Source of the DNA: Apostichopus parvimensis
Lineage: Eukaryota > Echinodermata > Holothuroidea > Aspidochirotida > Stichopodidae
DNA length: 40,505 nt
Assembly: GCA_000934455.1 (NCBI GenBank)
Contig: KN886401.1
Span: 33,011-73,515, forward strand
Direction of reading: 5' to 3'
Of the stretch, positions 30,761-40,384 are shown piece by piece. Below the pieces are notes generated by a model, which did no database searches, was not told where the DNA came from, and saw only the letters and a list, made by a program, of their open reading frames with translations. How positions within the stretch are numbered: position 1 is the stretch's first letter; every line of letters starts with the position of its first letter. The position numbers were made by a program, and so were the translations under genes.

Positions 30761-32075
30761 ATGTGATTTTATTCAGATTACAGCGGCGTCTCGACGTGGT
30801 ATGAACTGGGATGACATCCATGTATATATATATATACCTCACCTCCCCTTCAACGACATTACGCCCGCATGACCAGTACTTGGAAGAGATGAATATATGT
30901 ATGGAAGGCCGAATCGACGCAAAGAAAATCCGAAACTCAAGTGACTGATCACACTTTTGCCATTTAGTTTTTTTCCTCTGAGGATAGTGATGACGACAAT
31001 TATATAAATATAAAGTCATGTGACCGTAGGGACACAGAACATACATAATTCTGCTCCATATTCAGTGAAGCATATAAATCAATAAATCAATAATAACAAT
31101 ATAAAAACATCAATATTGATAGATAAATATAAATACATGTGAATACAATTAATTTGTAGATCACATATATATATGGCATATATTAACAGATAAATGATTG
31201 AGGAGACTGGGTTTAAGCCGAAGTTATAGGGGGAAAAATTACCAGATATTGCAAGTTTCTTCAAACTTGGCAGTGTAGAATTGATACCTGCTAATAATGC
31301 TCTTGTCGTAGTCGGTTGCAATTCAAGCGAAAACTGAATCACGACTCCGAGGAAGGCGAAGAATCGGGCCGTCGAAGATATTACGTTACATTTACTTCTG
31401 AGGTAGCGATCTGTGGTGCGTATCATTTAGTCCATTAGGGCGCAACAGCACGTGAATTTGTACATGGAGGGACAAAATACACAACTTCATAGTAATTACA
31501 CCAAAAGCAATATACTAGACGATAATCCTAATCCTGACATTATAGCTAAAAAACTGGTTGAAAGCAACACAGAAAACTATATTGAATCCAGATTGAACCA
31601 GTTAGAACCGGATGAAACCGACTTTCAGAGTATTAACTGTTTTTTATCTGTTCATGTGTCCTCTTACAATAAATTAACAACCCCTATAGAGTAAATGAAT
31701 TAACAAAACGTCGAACTTCAACCTTTACAGTTTGTATCTGTTAGTGTGTGTGCTCAGTTTAAATACAAGTACAGATAATCGGGGGTCATATAGTGTCGTG
31801 ACTTGATTAGTATGGTTGTAACTTTGCTGTTTGCACCATGCATGACCGAACCATCATATATTCACATAATTGGACAACCCTCAATCTAACTATATTATAT
31901 ATTGTGTTATTATATGTGTACGGGGGTGTCCGCAGAAGAAGAAACAAAAAAACAGGGGCAAGCAATCTTCCGGTTTTCGAATGAACAGTCCCACGAAGAA
32001 ACAAGCTAATAGGTTTACGATAGAACAAGAAGTAACATGTTAACCGTCAAAATTGAACGGGTTTACCTTATTTTT

Positions 32076-32182
32076 AAAGGGTGTGAAGACTCGCGCAAAA
32101 AGAAACGTCTAATGCCGGTAATTTGACCTAGTTTCGAATGAGGTGTAACACCACCGTCGATCCCAGAAAATACACACACAAC
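32076..32182 (+). repeat. Dispersed repeat, copy 2
   Basis: The same family as 18296-18416, about 85-90 percent similar by eye. It lacks the short segment between GGTGTAA and CACCACC found in copy 1. Confidence 0.75.
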
Positions 32183-33393
32183 ATGTTGTTAACTTTTTCA
32201 GATGGCCGTACGCGGGTTGGGGCGCGAGTCATCAATGCCTTGAAGGAGTTTCTTTCTAGATACACTACATTTGGTTCTTTGCGGTTCTATTAAATTTATT
32301 TTTTTCCCAAATGGAGCCCATATTTGTCAGTACTTTTCAAACAAACCTCTTCTTTTCTCTCCCCCTTCGCTTCTGCAAATTCAAATCAAGCATCCAATGC
32401 TAAAATATCCAGTAATGACATATCATGAAAAAGTGAAGACTAAACAAAGTCTAGTGCATAGAGGTAGTTATATATTATATTTTCAATTTATTCTATTTAT
32501 TCCATTTGTACCACTGACTCCCGGACCCCCTCCCCCGCCCCCCCCCGTCTCTAAGGGTTCTAGTCTTGAATTGCATAAAAGTACACTTCTGTGAGCAACC
32601 ATTCGGAATACTACTGTGCTTATATGAGATTTGAACAGAAACCCCTTCATCATAACAAAATTCCTCATGGGGGAAGATTCGCCCCTCCCCTTAGTCACCC
32701 CCCCCCCCAAGACGGACATCAGCCAAATTGGAATTATGGCTATGGGCCTGCTGCACTTAACATAGCATCTCCACAACTGAACACAACGGTTACAACAAAA
32801 ATCATGTTATTAAAAGGGGTATTGAGATCAAATAATGACCTTTCCCTTATGTCGTGAAACTAGTCACTTTACTTACACAGCACTTGAAACACACTACGGG
32901 CTTCCAGCCACATGGCATGGCCTCGGTTCACTATGTCATGACTATGAATATGTTCTTCTACTTATTTTTATTTCCGACAACATATTTAATTTTGTGACGT
33001 CACTACAATCCAATTAATCTGCCGCGCAAGGAAACAGATGGCGCTAGTAATCATCGACCAATAACTGTAAGTGCATTGTAATTAAGAAAAAGATTCTACA
33101 GATGAACAGATAATAGTTATATTTTTAGATATTTAGAAATTCCATTCTCAGCATGTTGACTTTTCGTTCGTTTTCAATAAAATTGTGATGTTGTGTTTGA
33201 GATGGTTATGTTTTGATCTCTCTATGTACAAGTTGAGGCGTACCGGTGTAGCCTACAAGGTGATTAGCCCGAAAGTCGGTCAGATGAAATAACTTGTCGT
33301 GCCCATCCTGTTGAATGACTGTTCTCAATAGCTTTGAGAAATAAAATACTTCCAAGCCAAAGCATAGTTTCTTTATTGTGTTAGGAGTTACAT

Positions 33394-33473
33394 GCTTGCC
33401 TTGGTTGTTAATTTAAACGTGTCTGCATGTAAGGATATACAGCTAGGCTTGCCTTGATTGTTAATTTAAACGT
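33394..33473 (+). repeat. Short direct repeat
   Basis: GCTTGCCTTGRTTGTTAATT plus TAAACGT occurs at 33394-33420 and 33447-33473, period 53 bases. Confidence 0.75.
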
Positions 33474-34312
33474 TTCCGCTTTTTTAATCAGTATGCGGAT
33501 TATATTTATTCAATTATATTTGTTCACATATATTCGACATAATAAGCACATGTATTTGAATCAGTGTCGATATTATATAATCGAGTTTACCTTTACTAAT
33601 TATTGATTCCCGTTCTCGGAAAACAAGCTAAAAGTACCTAATTTAATGTTTGTTTTAACATATTATCAGTTACCATCATTGTCTTTTCTGCCTTTTATGT
33701 GAAAGTGCATAATTTAAAGTACAGATAGTGTGAAAATAAGGAGGATAGAAGGTGATATAAACTATTTTAGAAAATTTTAAAATGTTGATATTACTCCGAG
33801 TGAGCAGATAGAATGGTTGGGGTTCAGTATGCTAAACTTCCTCCTCTTCTATTTCAAAATCTAAACAGTCATGCATGATATAGAAATTTGGTTTGGCCTA
33901 TGGATACGGAACGCGAAAAGGGGGTAAAATCGTTAACAATGGCGTCAATTGTAACAACAACCATGTAAATATCGTTAACAACGTCCTGATTTGTAGCTAC
34001 GGGGATGTAAAATTGTTAACAACATTTCATAAATAAGAAGTGCAATTTTTGTAATAAAAAAGTGCCATATCGTTATTTATAAAGTGCCTTTTTGTTGAAA
34101 AAAAGAAACATAAACCGAAAATGTGCCCCTCTGTTGAAAAAAAAAAGATTCAAATACTGGATATTTTACTGACTAACAGAGGATGCATTTAGTCGGAAAG
34201 TTTTGCGGTAACTACGTGGGTTGCCCATGCACTGCCCCTCGAAGCACCTGCCCCCTCTCCCAGATTTGACCGTACTCTTCCGCCTCCTCTGCTTCCCTCC
34301 CTGCAAAAAAAG

Positions 34313-34835
34313 GTTGAATTGACGAGATACGATTAGTTGTCAATAAAACATTTTGCTCAATTGGAATGAAGTAAACAATTTAACATTTTTTAGAAAAATG
34401 TTGAATTGACGAGATGTAGTTTAGTTTAGTAGAAAAAAAATGATCAGGAGGGACACTCAAGTCCCATCAAGGACCCCATAGGAGAGGGAAAAAAACTGAA
34501 GACACAAACCCTCAGACCCGATTACAATGCTTAGAGTGCTTGTCCAAAGCATTCTTAAACCCATTCACACTACTTGCAAGTACAACTTTCTCAGGCAAAT
34601 CGTTCCACTCATTCACAACCCTATTAAAAAAAAGTTATGCCGAATATTAATCCTACTTTGTTTCTTTTGGAGTTTAAGACAATGACCTCTGGTACAACTA
34701 CTATTAGCAAACATGAAAAAGTCGGTGAAGGATAAATTGTCAAAACCAAGTTGATATGTCGTCAATTAAACATTTTGCAGCAAATTGTTGAATTGACGAC
34801 ATATTATAAGTGTTCAATTGAACATTTTGCAGAAA
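34313..34835. repeat. GTTGAATTGACGA repeat array split by a LINE
   Basis: Units of GTTGAATTGACGA and CAATTRAACATTTTGCAG-type sequence occur at 34313, 34400 and 34787. The LINE fragment at 34417-34748 sits inside the array, interrupting one unit between GACGAGAT and AGTTGATATG. Confidence 0.6.
34417..34748 (-). mobile_element. 5'-truncated LINE copy (same family as 8.5 kb)
   Basis: About 330 bases, roughly 95 percent similar by eye to the 3' end of the element at 8509-9620. They share the AACTA-type 3' tail, the 3' untranslated region and the end of the RT frame (NEWN-type segment). It is cut off 5' at 34748. A one-base deletion in an A-run (34626-34634) shifts the frame relative to the first copy. 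A typical dead-on-arrival LINE insertion. Confidence 0.85.
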
Positions 34836-34843
34836 ATGATGCA

Positions 34844-35080
34844 GACGGCATGATACAGTGAAAGTTTTCTCTGAGCAATATTTGGACACTTTATTATGTT
34901 GGATTCTATATGTAAAAGTTAACATATATTACAATAAGGAAGAAAAAAGAATTGGTTATGAGTGACGTCACTGAAAGGCTGGTAGTATTGACGGCATGAT
35001 ACAGTGAAAAGTTTTCTCTGAGCAATAATTGGACACTTTATATATAGGATTCTATATGTAAAAGTTAACATATATTACAA
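34844..35080 (+). repeat. Direct repeat pair, 146-bp period
   Basis: The roughly 91-base segments 34844-34934 and 34990-35080 share GACGGCATGATACAGTGAAA, GTTTTCTCTGAGCAATA, TTGGACACTTTAT and TTCTATATGTAAAAGTTAAC with few differences. They end about 180 bases before the first copy C exon. Confidence 0.85.
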
Positions 35081-35262
35081 GTGAATAAAATTCTTCCGTA
35101 TTTTATTGTAAAATTGTACCTTCTCTATACAATAAAACAACAACTGTATATTTAGATTCATATCAATAACAAGATGCTAATTATTTACAATCACTTCCCA
35201 TCCCTTGTTTTAACTCTGAATTAATATTTTCTTGCAATATACTAATATTTCCTTTTCTACAG

Positions 35263-35451
35263 GAGCAGACGTTATTGGCATCAATTGCTTATTTGATCCC
35301 TTCATCTGTTTGGAGACGATGAAGATGATGAAAGATGCTCTAGACGAGGCAGGAATAGTCTGCCATTTGATGGCACAGCCAGTAGGATGGCACACAACTG
35401 AGTTACGTGATGACGTCAGAGGGTATCAGGCTCTTCCAGAGTACCCATTGG
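35263..35451 (+). CDS. BHMT: BHMT copy C, exon equivalent to B exon 6
   Basis: 189 bases with a CTACAG acceptor and GTGAGT donor. It encodes ADVIGINCLFDPFICLETMK, then LMAQPVGWHTTELRDDV and LPEYPLG. Intact, with the zinc Cys present. Confidence 0.88.
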
Positions 35452-36867
35452 GTGAGTTACGCACGAAAATGATACATTTATGAAAAGGATTTGTAAAGCC
35501 CTATATTATAGGTTCTATATGAATGGTACGGTTTAGTGGAAGGTGTATGGTGACATGCACGTAAAGTAGATGCGCGATGGAAGTCAATGAAAGTCCAGGC
35601 GGTTAACTGCATCAATTATAATAGATTAAAAACCAATCCTGTTTGACCAAAGTTAGTTCTATTCTGTTTAGATATAAGTTAATGACCAAACTAAACGTTT
35701 GAAAACTATCGACCATGTCAGGTGGCTGCCATTTTGTCAATGTATGATATCATAGTGCTGGCACCAATCACACGATTTCCTTTTCTTTCAAGGTGAGTGT
35801 AAACATTCTTGCCACTGAAGTCATCGCCAGTATTAGGTCATGTAAGGGACAAATGAGCAGAAGCATCTGCTAAATCCAGCTTCTATAACAGAAAATATAT
35901 GATCAATCAATAATAATTAATCAATCAATCAACAATTCAAGCCTATGTGTGGCTGGTGATCTCATTTTCAGATTTGATTTAATCTTCGTTTCTTCTAGTG
36001 TTGGAACACTGAAAAGTGTAAAAACTACCTTCGCTGTATAGAAAGTTTTTTTAAAAACAGGCATGTCAATGGGCGCAGATCAGTCTTGGATAATGGTGGG
36101 GACGCGTGTCTGTTCTCTGATACTACCTAAGCGGAGCGCGACCATGGGTAGCGTACAAGAATGTTTTGGCAAATGTACCTCCCAGAACGCCGGAAATAAC
36201 ACTTCCCAGACCAAATGGTTGTCCCAAACCTCCTTAAGTTTTAGATCTCATGGCTTAGAAATTTAGTTTGGGGAAATATGTGGGCGTCTGCAGACAAAAA
36301 AAATCAGGGGACAAATAATCCAAGTAGACTTTTGTATATACGATGGGTCTGGGGTCCTCTCCCAGAAATGCAATTTCCACTGTGGATAAATATAATACAA
36401 TGAGAACTGCTGCATGTCATTTGCACAATGCTGGATCAAACTGCGTCAATGTTCAATACAGGGGAATTGGAAATGCAGTGTTTGTATAGACATATTGGTA
36501 CGGACACGGTATATCATGTCCCCACCACTGAAAAAGTTGGTGGGGACGCGTCCCGCTGTCCCCACCAGCATCTGCGCCCATGTACATGTCTATTTGCCAT
36601 AGACCAGTGATAAGATTGGGTTGCGTCATCGTTAGTTGCAAATTACACCTGCTGTCAATTCTATTTAGGCCTAGATATATGTTCAACTTGTTGTTTATTT
36701 GGTAAAATCGACACATTTTCTCGGTGATTTTAAGCAATTGTTGTTATACTGATACAGCAATTTCATTAACAGAGTATAACTGCGTGGTAGCGAGCCATAT
36801 ACTTCATTAAACCTAACCATCTGTTTCAAATGCTTTCTTTTTTCTACTTTAAATACCATCTTATAAG
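35452..36867 (+). other. Intron after first copy C exon
   Basis: 1416 bases, including the inverted-repeat element at 36061-36590. The rest is AT-rich with nothing recognised. Confidence 0.55.
36061..36590. mobile_element. Non-autonomous DNA transposon with ACATGTCAATGGGCGCAGAT-type ends
   Basis: CATGTCAATGGGCGCAGAT at 36062-36080 is mirrored by ATCTGCGCCCATGTACATG at 36570-36588 with one mismatch plus an edge difference. A GGTGGGGACGCGT motif lies just inside both ends in opposite orientation. The core at 36118-36205 (CTAAGCGGAGCGC, CGGAAATRAC) resembles the interior of the hAT-like MITE at 12105-12200, so the families share sequence. No transposase; no clear target duplication. Confidence 0.6.
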
Positions 36868-36999
36868 CCATGGAGCCTCGCTTATTGACTAGAACCGACG
36901 CGCGGACATTTTGCGAGAGCCGCCTATAACCTCGGGATTCGTTATATTGGTGGCTGTTGTGGGTTCGAACCGTATCACATCAGAGCAATCGCGGAAGAG
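36868..36999 (+). CDS. BHMT: BHMT copy C, zinc-site exon with 1-base insertion
   Basis: 132 bases versus 131 in A and B. Reading starts [14 protein letters not shown], shifts in the TTTT run at 36909-36912, and meets TAA at 36927. In the +1 frame it continues [20 protein letters not shown] then YHIRAIAEE up to a GTGTGC donor. Either a genuine frameshift or a homopolymer base-calling error. Confidence 0.85.
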
Positions 37000-37512
37000 G
37001 TGTGCTTAACATAAATAAACTTTTAAATTATTCATTTTTCTACCGTAAAGTAACGTTGTATGTTTATATTTTATCTCTAGTCGCATTGAGATATGATATT
37101 AAGGTTGAAGTGGGAGGAATTGGGTATTCATGTATTATTTCAGCTCTCAAAATCGTTCATGTTGGGGTTCGCTGCTAACTGTTATTTGTAAGAGAAGATT
37201 GGAGAGATCCTGGTTTGCTGCAGGTAAGTCAATGCTATTCACACCAGATAAATATCCATGTTTTGACCTACCTGTCCTCACATAGTAACTGCACTCCTTT
37301 ATGTATAGGTTCATTCCGAAGTGATATTTCCATATTAACAACATTCACCTGGATATGTTGCGTTGCATTCGAGTTTCAAGATTTAAAGGCATGCATCATG
37401 CTCGACCTTTTTATTTCATGCACCATCTTTAGTTTACTTTTCAAATTCAGAGTAATCCTCCTTCTGTTTTTCTTCATGTTCTCTTCTTACTAATTTCCGT
37501 TGTTGTATATAG

Positions 37513-37607
37513 CTCGCTCCAGAAAGAGGTAAGCGACCACCAGGGCAAGACAAAAGCGCGAATTACACTTTGTTGGCGAAGAGTTTAGCCAAGGAGCAAA
37601 GAAAACG
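37513..37607 (+). CDS. BHMT: BHMT copy C, exon equivalent to B exon 8
   Basis: 95 bases, ATATAG acceptor and GTAAGA donor. It encodes LAPERGKRPPGQDKSANYTL and LAKSLAKEQRK. The LAPERG start is identical to vertebrate BHMT. Confidence 0.87.
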
Positions 37608-37798
37608 GTAAGAAGAATATTTTAATTTCAAACACATTCTTATAACATTTTGTCGAACTGTTTTATTCAAATGTTTCTGCAAATAATTGACGTTAGCATT
37701 ATTTTCTTTTCAATAAGAATCGAGCGACAAAACCGAACTATCGTTTGCATAATTATGCTTCATACTGTTTTCTCTTCATCTGTTTCTGAACTACTCAG

Positions 37799-37880
37799 GG
37801 CATCACGGAGGTACTGGGAGGATCTTATTCCAGCTACCTGTCGCACCAAGATGAAAATTCTGACGGAAATTAAAGAATAG
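37799..37880 (+). CDS. BHMT: BHMT copy C, terminal exon
   Basis: 82 bases after a CTACTCAG acceptor. It completes a split Arg codon and encodes ASRRYWEDLIPATCRTKMKI then LTEIKE, stopping at TAG 37878-37880. The exon is the shortest of the three copies. Confidence 0.85.
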
Positions 37881-37974
37881 CCCATCGCAATAACTATCAA
37901 GGCCCCTGAGATTAAAGGCTTTCATTATCCGTTGACGATATGAAGTGCATCCACGAAGCCAAATCAAATTATTT

Positions 37975-37980
37975 AATAAA
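37975..37980 (+). terminator. Candidate polyadenylation signal of copy C
   Basis: AATAAA 95 bases after the copy C stop codon. A canonical signal so close to a frameshifted copy fits either a recently active gene or alternative 3' exons. Confidence 0.45.
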
Positions 37981-39660
37981 TCTATTAAATTCTGTATTTA
38001 AAATCTATCAGGTGATCATGGTTTATGACTGTCAGCTTTTGAAATTCTACTGTAATCACTTTTTTTTGGAAACTTACCCATGCAGTCAGTATATGCCTCA
38101 TGAATGCGATTGTGTATATACTTAAATACTGGTTTATTGAGTTAGGATATTATCAATACATATAGCCTACATATACGATTTTTTTTTTTTTTTTTAAATT
38201 TAAAAGAAAAAATAAATTTTTTACGATATTTGATATGTGTTATATAGTCATTTGTATCGACTTATCGATAACTTAAGATTAATGTTGTGAACATCCCACG
38301 TTTCTGGATTTACCTTAGCTTTATCCTCTTCAATACTACATATTTACGGATAAAAAACCCCACATTGTTTACTGGTAAGATGGTATTTTTGTATTCATTC
38401 GCTGCATGTGTTTACTGTACATCTCAGAGGTTCCAGGTTTGGGTTGCTTTGTGATGCATTTGAAGTAAAATAAAATTCGCTCACTTCAAACAGGAGGAGC
38501 TGCTTTGAGGAGTCTCTTGCTAACTAGTCTTTATCTGTATTACCGACATAGCAGTCCATTTGAGTCCGTCAGGGGGCATCCGCCCCCCCCCCCCCCTGAC
38601 TGTATGGACGCTCCGCCACTGCTCAGCAATACAGAACTCACACTTGTATCTCTTCACTAACAGTATTGTAATATATACACTTCAACACTTGATTGTCCCA
38701 ATCCCATCAACCTCCCCATCCCCCACCCCCCTGCGAACATCCTACTCCTACAATCATTTCTTAATCTGTTATGGCGTGTCATTATTATATGATTTATCGT
38801 AGACAATTCAATCTTCTCTTGATTGTATAGTCAAGATCAGAAAAATTATAGTTGCCAATACGTTCCAAAATTATAGCCAGATCGGCTTAATTGTTTTTTT
38901 GTTTAATCTTTTTAAAAAAAAATGGACTTTCCACGTTGTGGTAAACAAAACAACACGTTCTTCTATTTTTGTAATTAAAACATGCCCTATTTTGTTGAAA
39001 AGTTAAATTGTAATTAAAAAGTACACTTTTTTTGGAAACACATTCAAGTACTTGAGTTTGTAGTAAAGTATGTGCAATAGAATCCACTTTGTCGGGAAGC
39101 TTATATATATTTCTTGTGGCTCTCCCCTTAGGTTAAAGTCACATGTCCCTGCCCATTGCACCCCCCCCCCTATAGAATAACACTCTTTCGCCACCCGTGG
39201 ATCGAATTCATACTTTGCAAGGAGTGACCATTCAAGTCGATTACTTATCGCTATGTGACGAAAGGGCGTAACCAGCTATTGGTGGAGGGTACTATGGGGA
39301 AAGCAATTATAATGGAAAACGGGTAAGCACATGTTATAATAGCATGCATTACAGTTCACGAATATCCATGATTTGTAAAGGAGGGGTTGTGGCCCTCTGA
39401 ACTAATTAATTGCATAGCACTGTGTATTGCTATTTCAAAGGATTTAGCTCAAACACTTGCTAAAACAATTCGGTTTGTGGTTTGTGTAGTCTTTGAAATT
39501 AAAGGAAAGGCAATCGATTGAGATTTGGAACATAATATAATAACTTATCGAAATTTAAAGAAAACCAGATAGCATACATTAAAATATTTTGCTGGTCTCT
39601 GAGCTATCCTGTATGAATTAGGATATCTATGTGCTTCTCTTAGGCGTCAGACGTTTAGAA
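37981..39660. other. Intergenic stretch after copy C
   Basis: No gene recognised. It contains T-run and C-run tracts (38181-38196, 38583-38596), an hAT-like MITE end (38549-38621), and 38950-39030, which resembles 34045-34140 in its TTTTTGTAATTAAAA and TTTTGTTGAAAA blocks. Confidence 0.5.
38549..38621. mobile_element. Truncated hAT-like MITE end
   Basis: AGTCCATTTGAGTCCGTCAG, a G/C palindromic run, CTGACTGTATGGACGCTCCG and the terminus GCTCCGCCACTG match the right end of the element at 12046-12407 (its 12339-12407 part). The left 290 bases are missing. Confidence 0.7.
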
Positions 39661-39917
39661 TATGACCAGAAGGAATGAGCTATTCACTTTTATACAACAC
39701 CTAATTATATTCCGGCCATTTGATTGGTCAATTGCTCGTCGATTGCATGCAAAAATCCGCTCTATTGCACGCTATGAAATAGAACCATGCATTATACTTT
39801 TTTGATAGCACTTTTTTCAATGGTAAGAGAGCAGAGAAACCTGTCTGTTCAAAACAATCTGTTGCATGAGTGCATTTTACATCCAATTATATCCAAATTT
39901 GAAGGTGTTGTATAAAA

Positions 39918-40079
39918 CAAATAATGAATGGTTTCCATTCGTGTAATAGTGCAAATATTTCATTCGTTGAAAGATGTAATTTGTTCCATTCAACTCGGCT
40001 GCGCCTCGTTGAATGGAACATTCCATCTTTCAACTCATGAAGTATTTGCACTATTGCACTCATAACCATTCATTATTTG
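39918..40079. mobile_element. Long near-perfect inverted repeat (foldback)
   Basis: Arms 39918-39994 and 40008-40079 flank a 13-base loop. Outside-in both read CAAATAATGAATGGTT, AGTGCAAATA, GTTGAAAGATG and GTTCCATTCAAC. The loop is TCGGCTGCGCCTC. The left arm carries a few extra bases. RNA from either strand would form a long hairpin. Probably a foldback element; no target duplication was resolved. Confidence 0.75.
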
Positions 40080-40289
40080 TATACTATTTTCATAGTGCTT
40101 TATTAGTATTGCTATCATGTAATTGTGTGTTTATTATGTGAAAACAACACGAACAATCTCTTTGTAGCCACACAACTAACCTTCTATGACTTAATAATTT
40201 AAATATATAGCATGTGTTTCATAATGCATTATTATTTATCAAGATAAATATGTCTGGCAATCCCATCTCTTCATATTATTCACTCGAGT

Positions 40290-40307
40290 AAAAAAGAATT
40301 GCTAAAA
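40290..40307 (-). terminator. Pol III T-run terminators of tRNA-Val
   Basis: On the - strand, TTTT (40307-40304) and TTTTTT (40295-40290) follow the tRNA 3' end within 25 bases, as expected for RNA polymerase III termination. Confidence 0.65.
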
Positions 40308-40312
40308 TACTT

Positions 40313-40384
40313 GATTCCGCCCGGGCTCGAACCGGTGACCTTTCGCGTGTTAAGCGAATGTGATAACCGCTACACTACGGAATC
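40313..40384 (-). tRNA. tRNA-Val (anticodon AAC)
   Basis: 72 bases, no intron. On the - strand it starts GATTCCGTAGTGTAGCGGTT, has anticodon stem TTCGC/GCGAA with loop TTAACAC, variable loop AGGTC, T-loop TTCGAGC, and ends CGGAATC, fully paired with the 5' GATTCCG. The A-box and B-box are intact. One flaw is an A-G mismatch at the outer pair of the T-stem (ACCGG/CCGGG), where typical tRNA-Val has C-G. A T-run follows at 40307-40304, six bases beyond the 3' end, with a longer one at 40295-40290. Confidence 0.9.

Larger units (their letters stand above)
30761..34310. other. Intergenic stretch, no gene recognised
   Basis: About 3.5 kb searched for BHMT exons 1-4 of copy C; none was seen. It holds the second dispersed repeat (32076-32182), homopolymer-rich patches near 32520-32550 and 32697-32708, and a 53-bp-period direct repeat at 33394-33473. 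Open frames at 31079-31426 (-) and 31452-31694 (+) have no recognised motif. Confidence 0.5.
35263..37880 (+). pseudogene. BHMT: Partial BHMT copy C: last four exons, frameshifted
   Basis: Join 35263-35451, 36868-36999, 37513-37607, 37799-37880. These match the last four exons of copies A and B with conserved splice sites and phases. Hallmarks: GINC (zinc Cys), [31 protein letters not shown] (zinc Cys pair), LAPERGKRPPGQDK and RRYWEDL. The second exon is 132 bases instead of 131: an extra base in the T-run at 36909-36912 shifts the frame to a stop at 36927-36929, and the original frame resumes after it. No counterpart of the first five exons was seen in the 6.8 kb upstream. It may be a 5'-truncated pseudogene, alternative 3' exons for copy B (the phase-1 acceptor is compatible with B exon 5), or a gene broken by assembly or sequencing error. 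The near-perfect coding sequence apart from one base argues that inactivation, if real, is recent. Confidence 0.8.

Noticed and set aside
30672..31426. Two - strand open frames of 124 and 115 codons
   Set aside because: The first overlaps the MITE's terminal repeat and the second is hydrophobic AT-rich sequence; neither shows splice or family support.
31452..31694. 80-codon hydrophilic open frame on the + strand
   Set aside because: Plausible composition but no recognisable domain, no splice context and no neighbour; chance cannot be excluded.
32271..32857. Proline/glycine-rich open frames on both strands
   Set aside because: Driven by C-runs at 32520-32547 and 32697-32708; overlapping frames on both strands indicate low complexity.
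28473..35262. Missing first exons of BHMT copy C
   Set aside because: I looked for the LERL, VMQT, AACDIAR and EEAE motifs and found none by eye; a profile search could still reveal degraded remnants.
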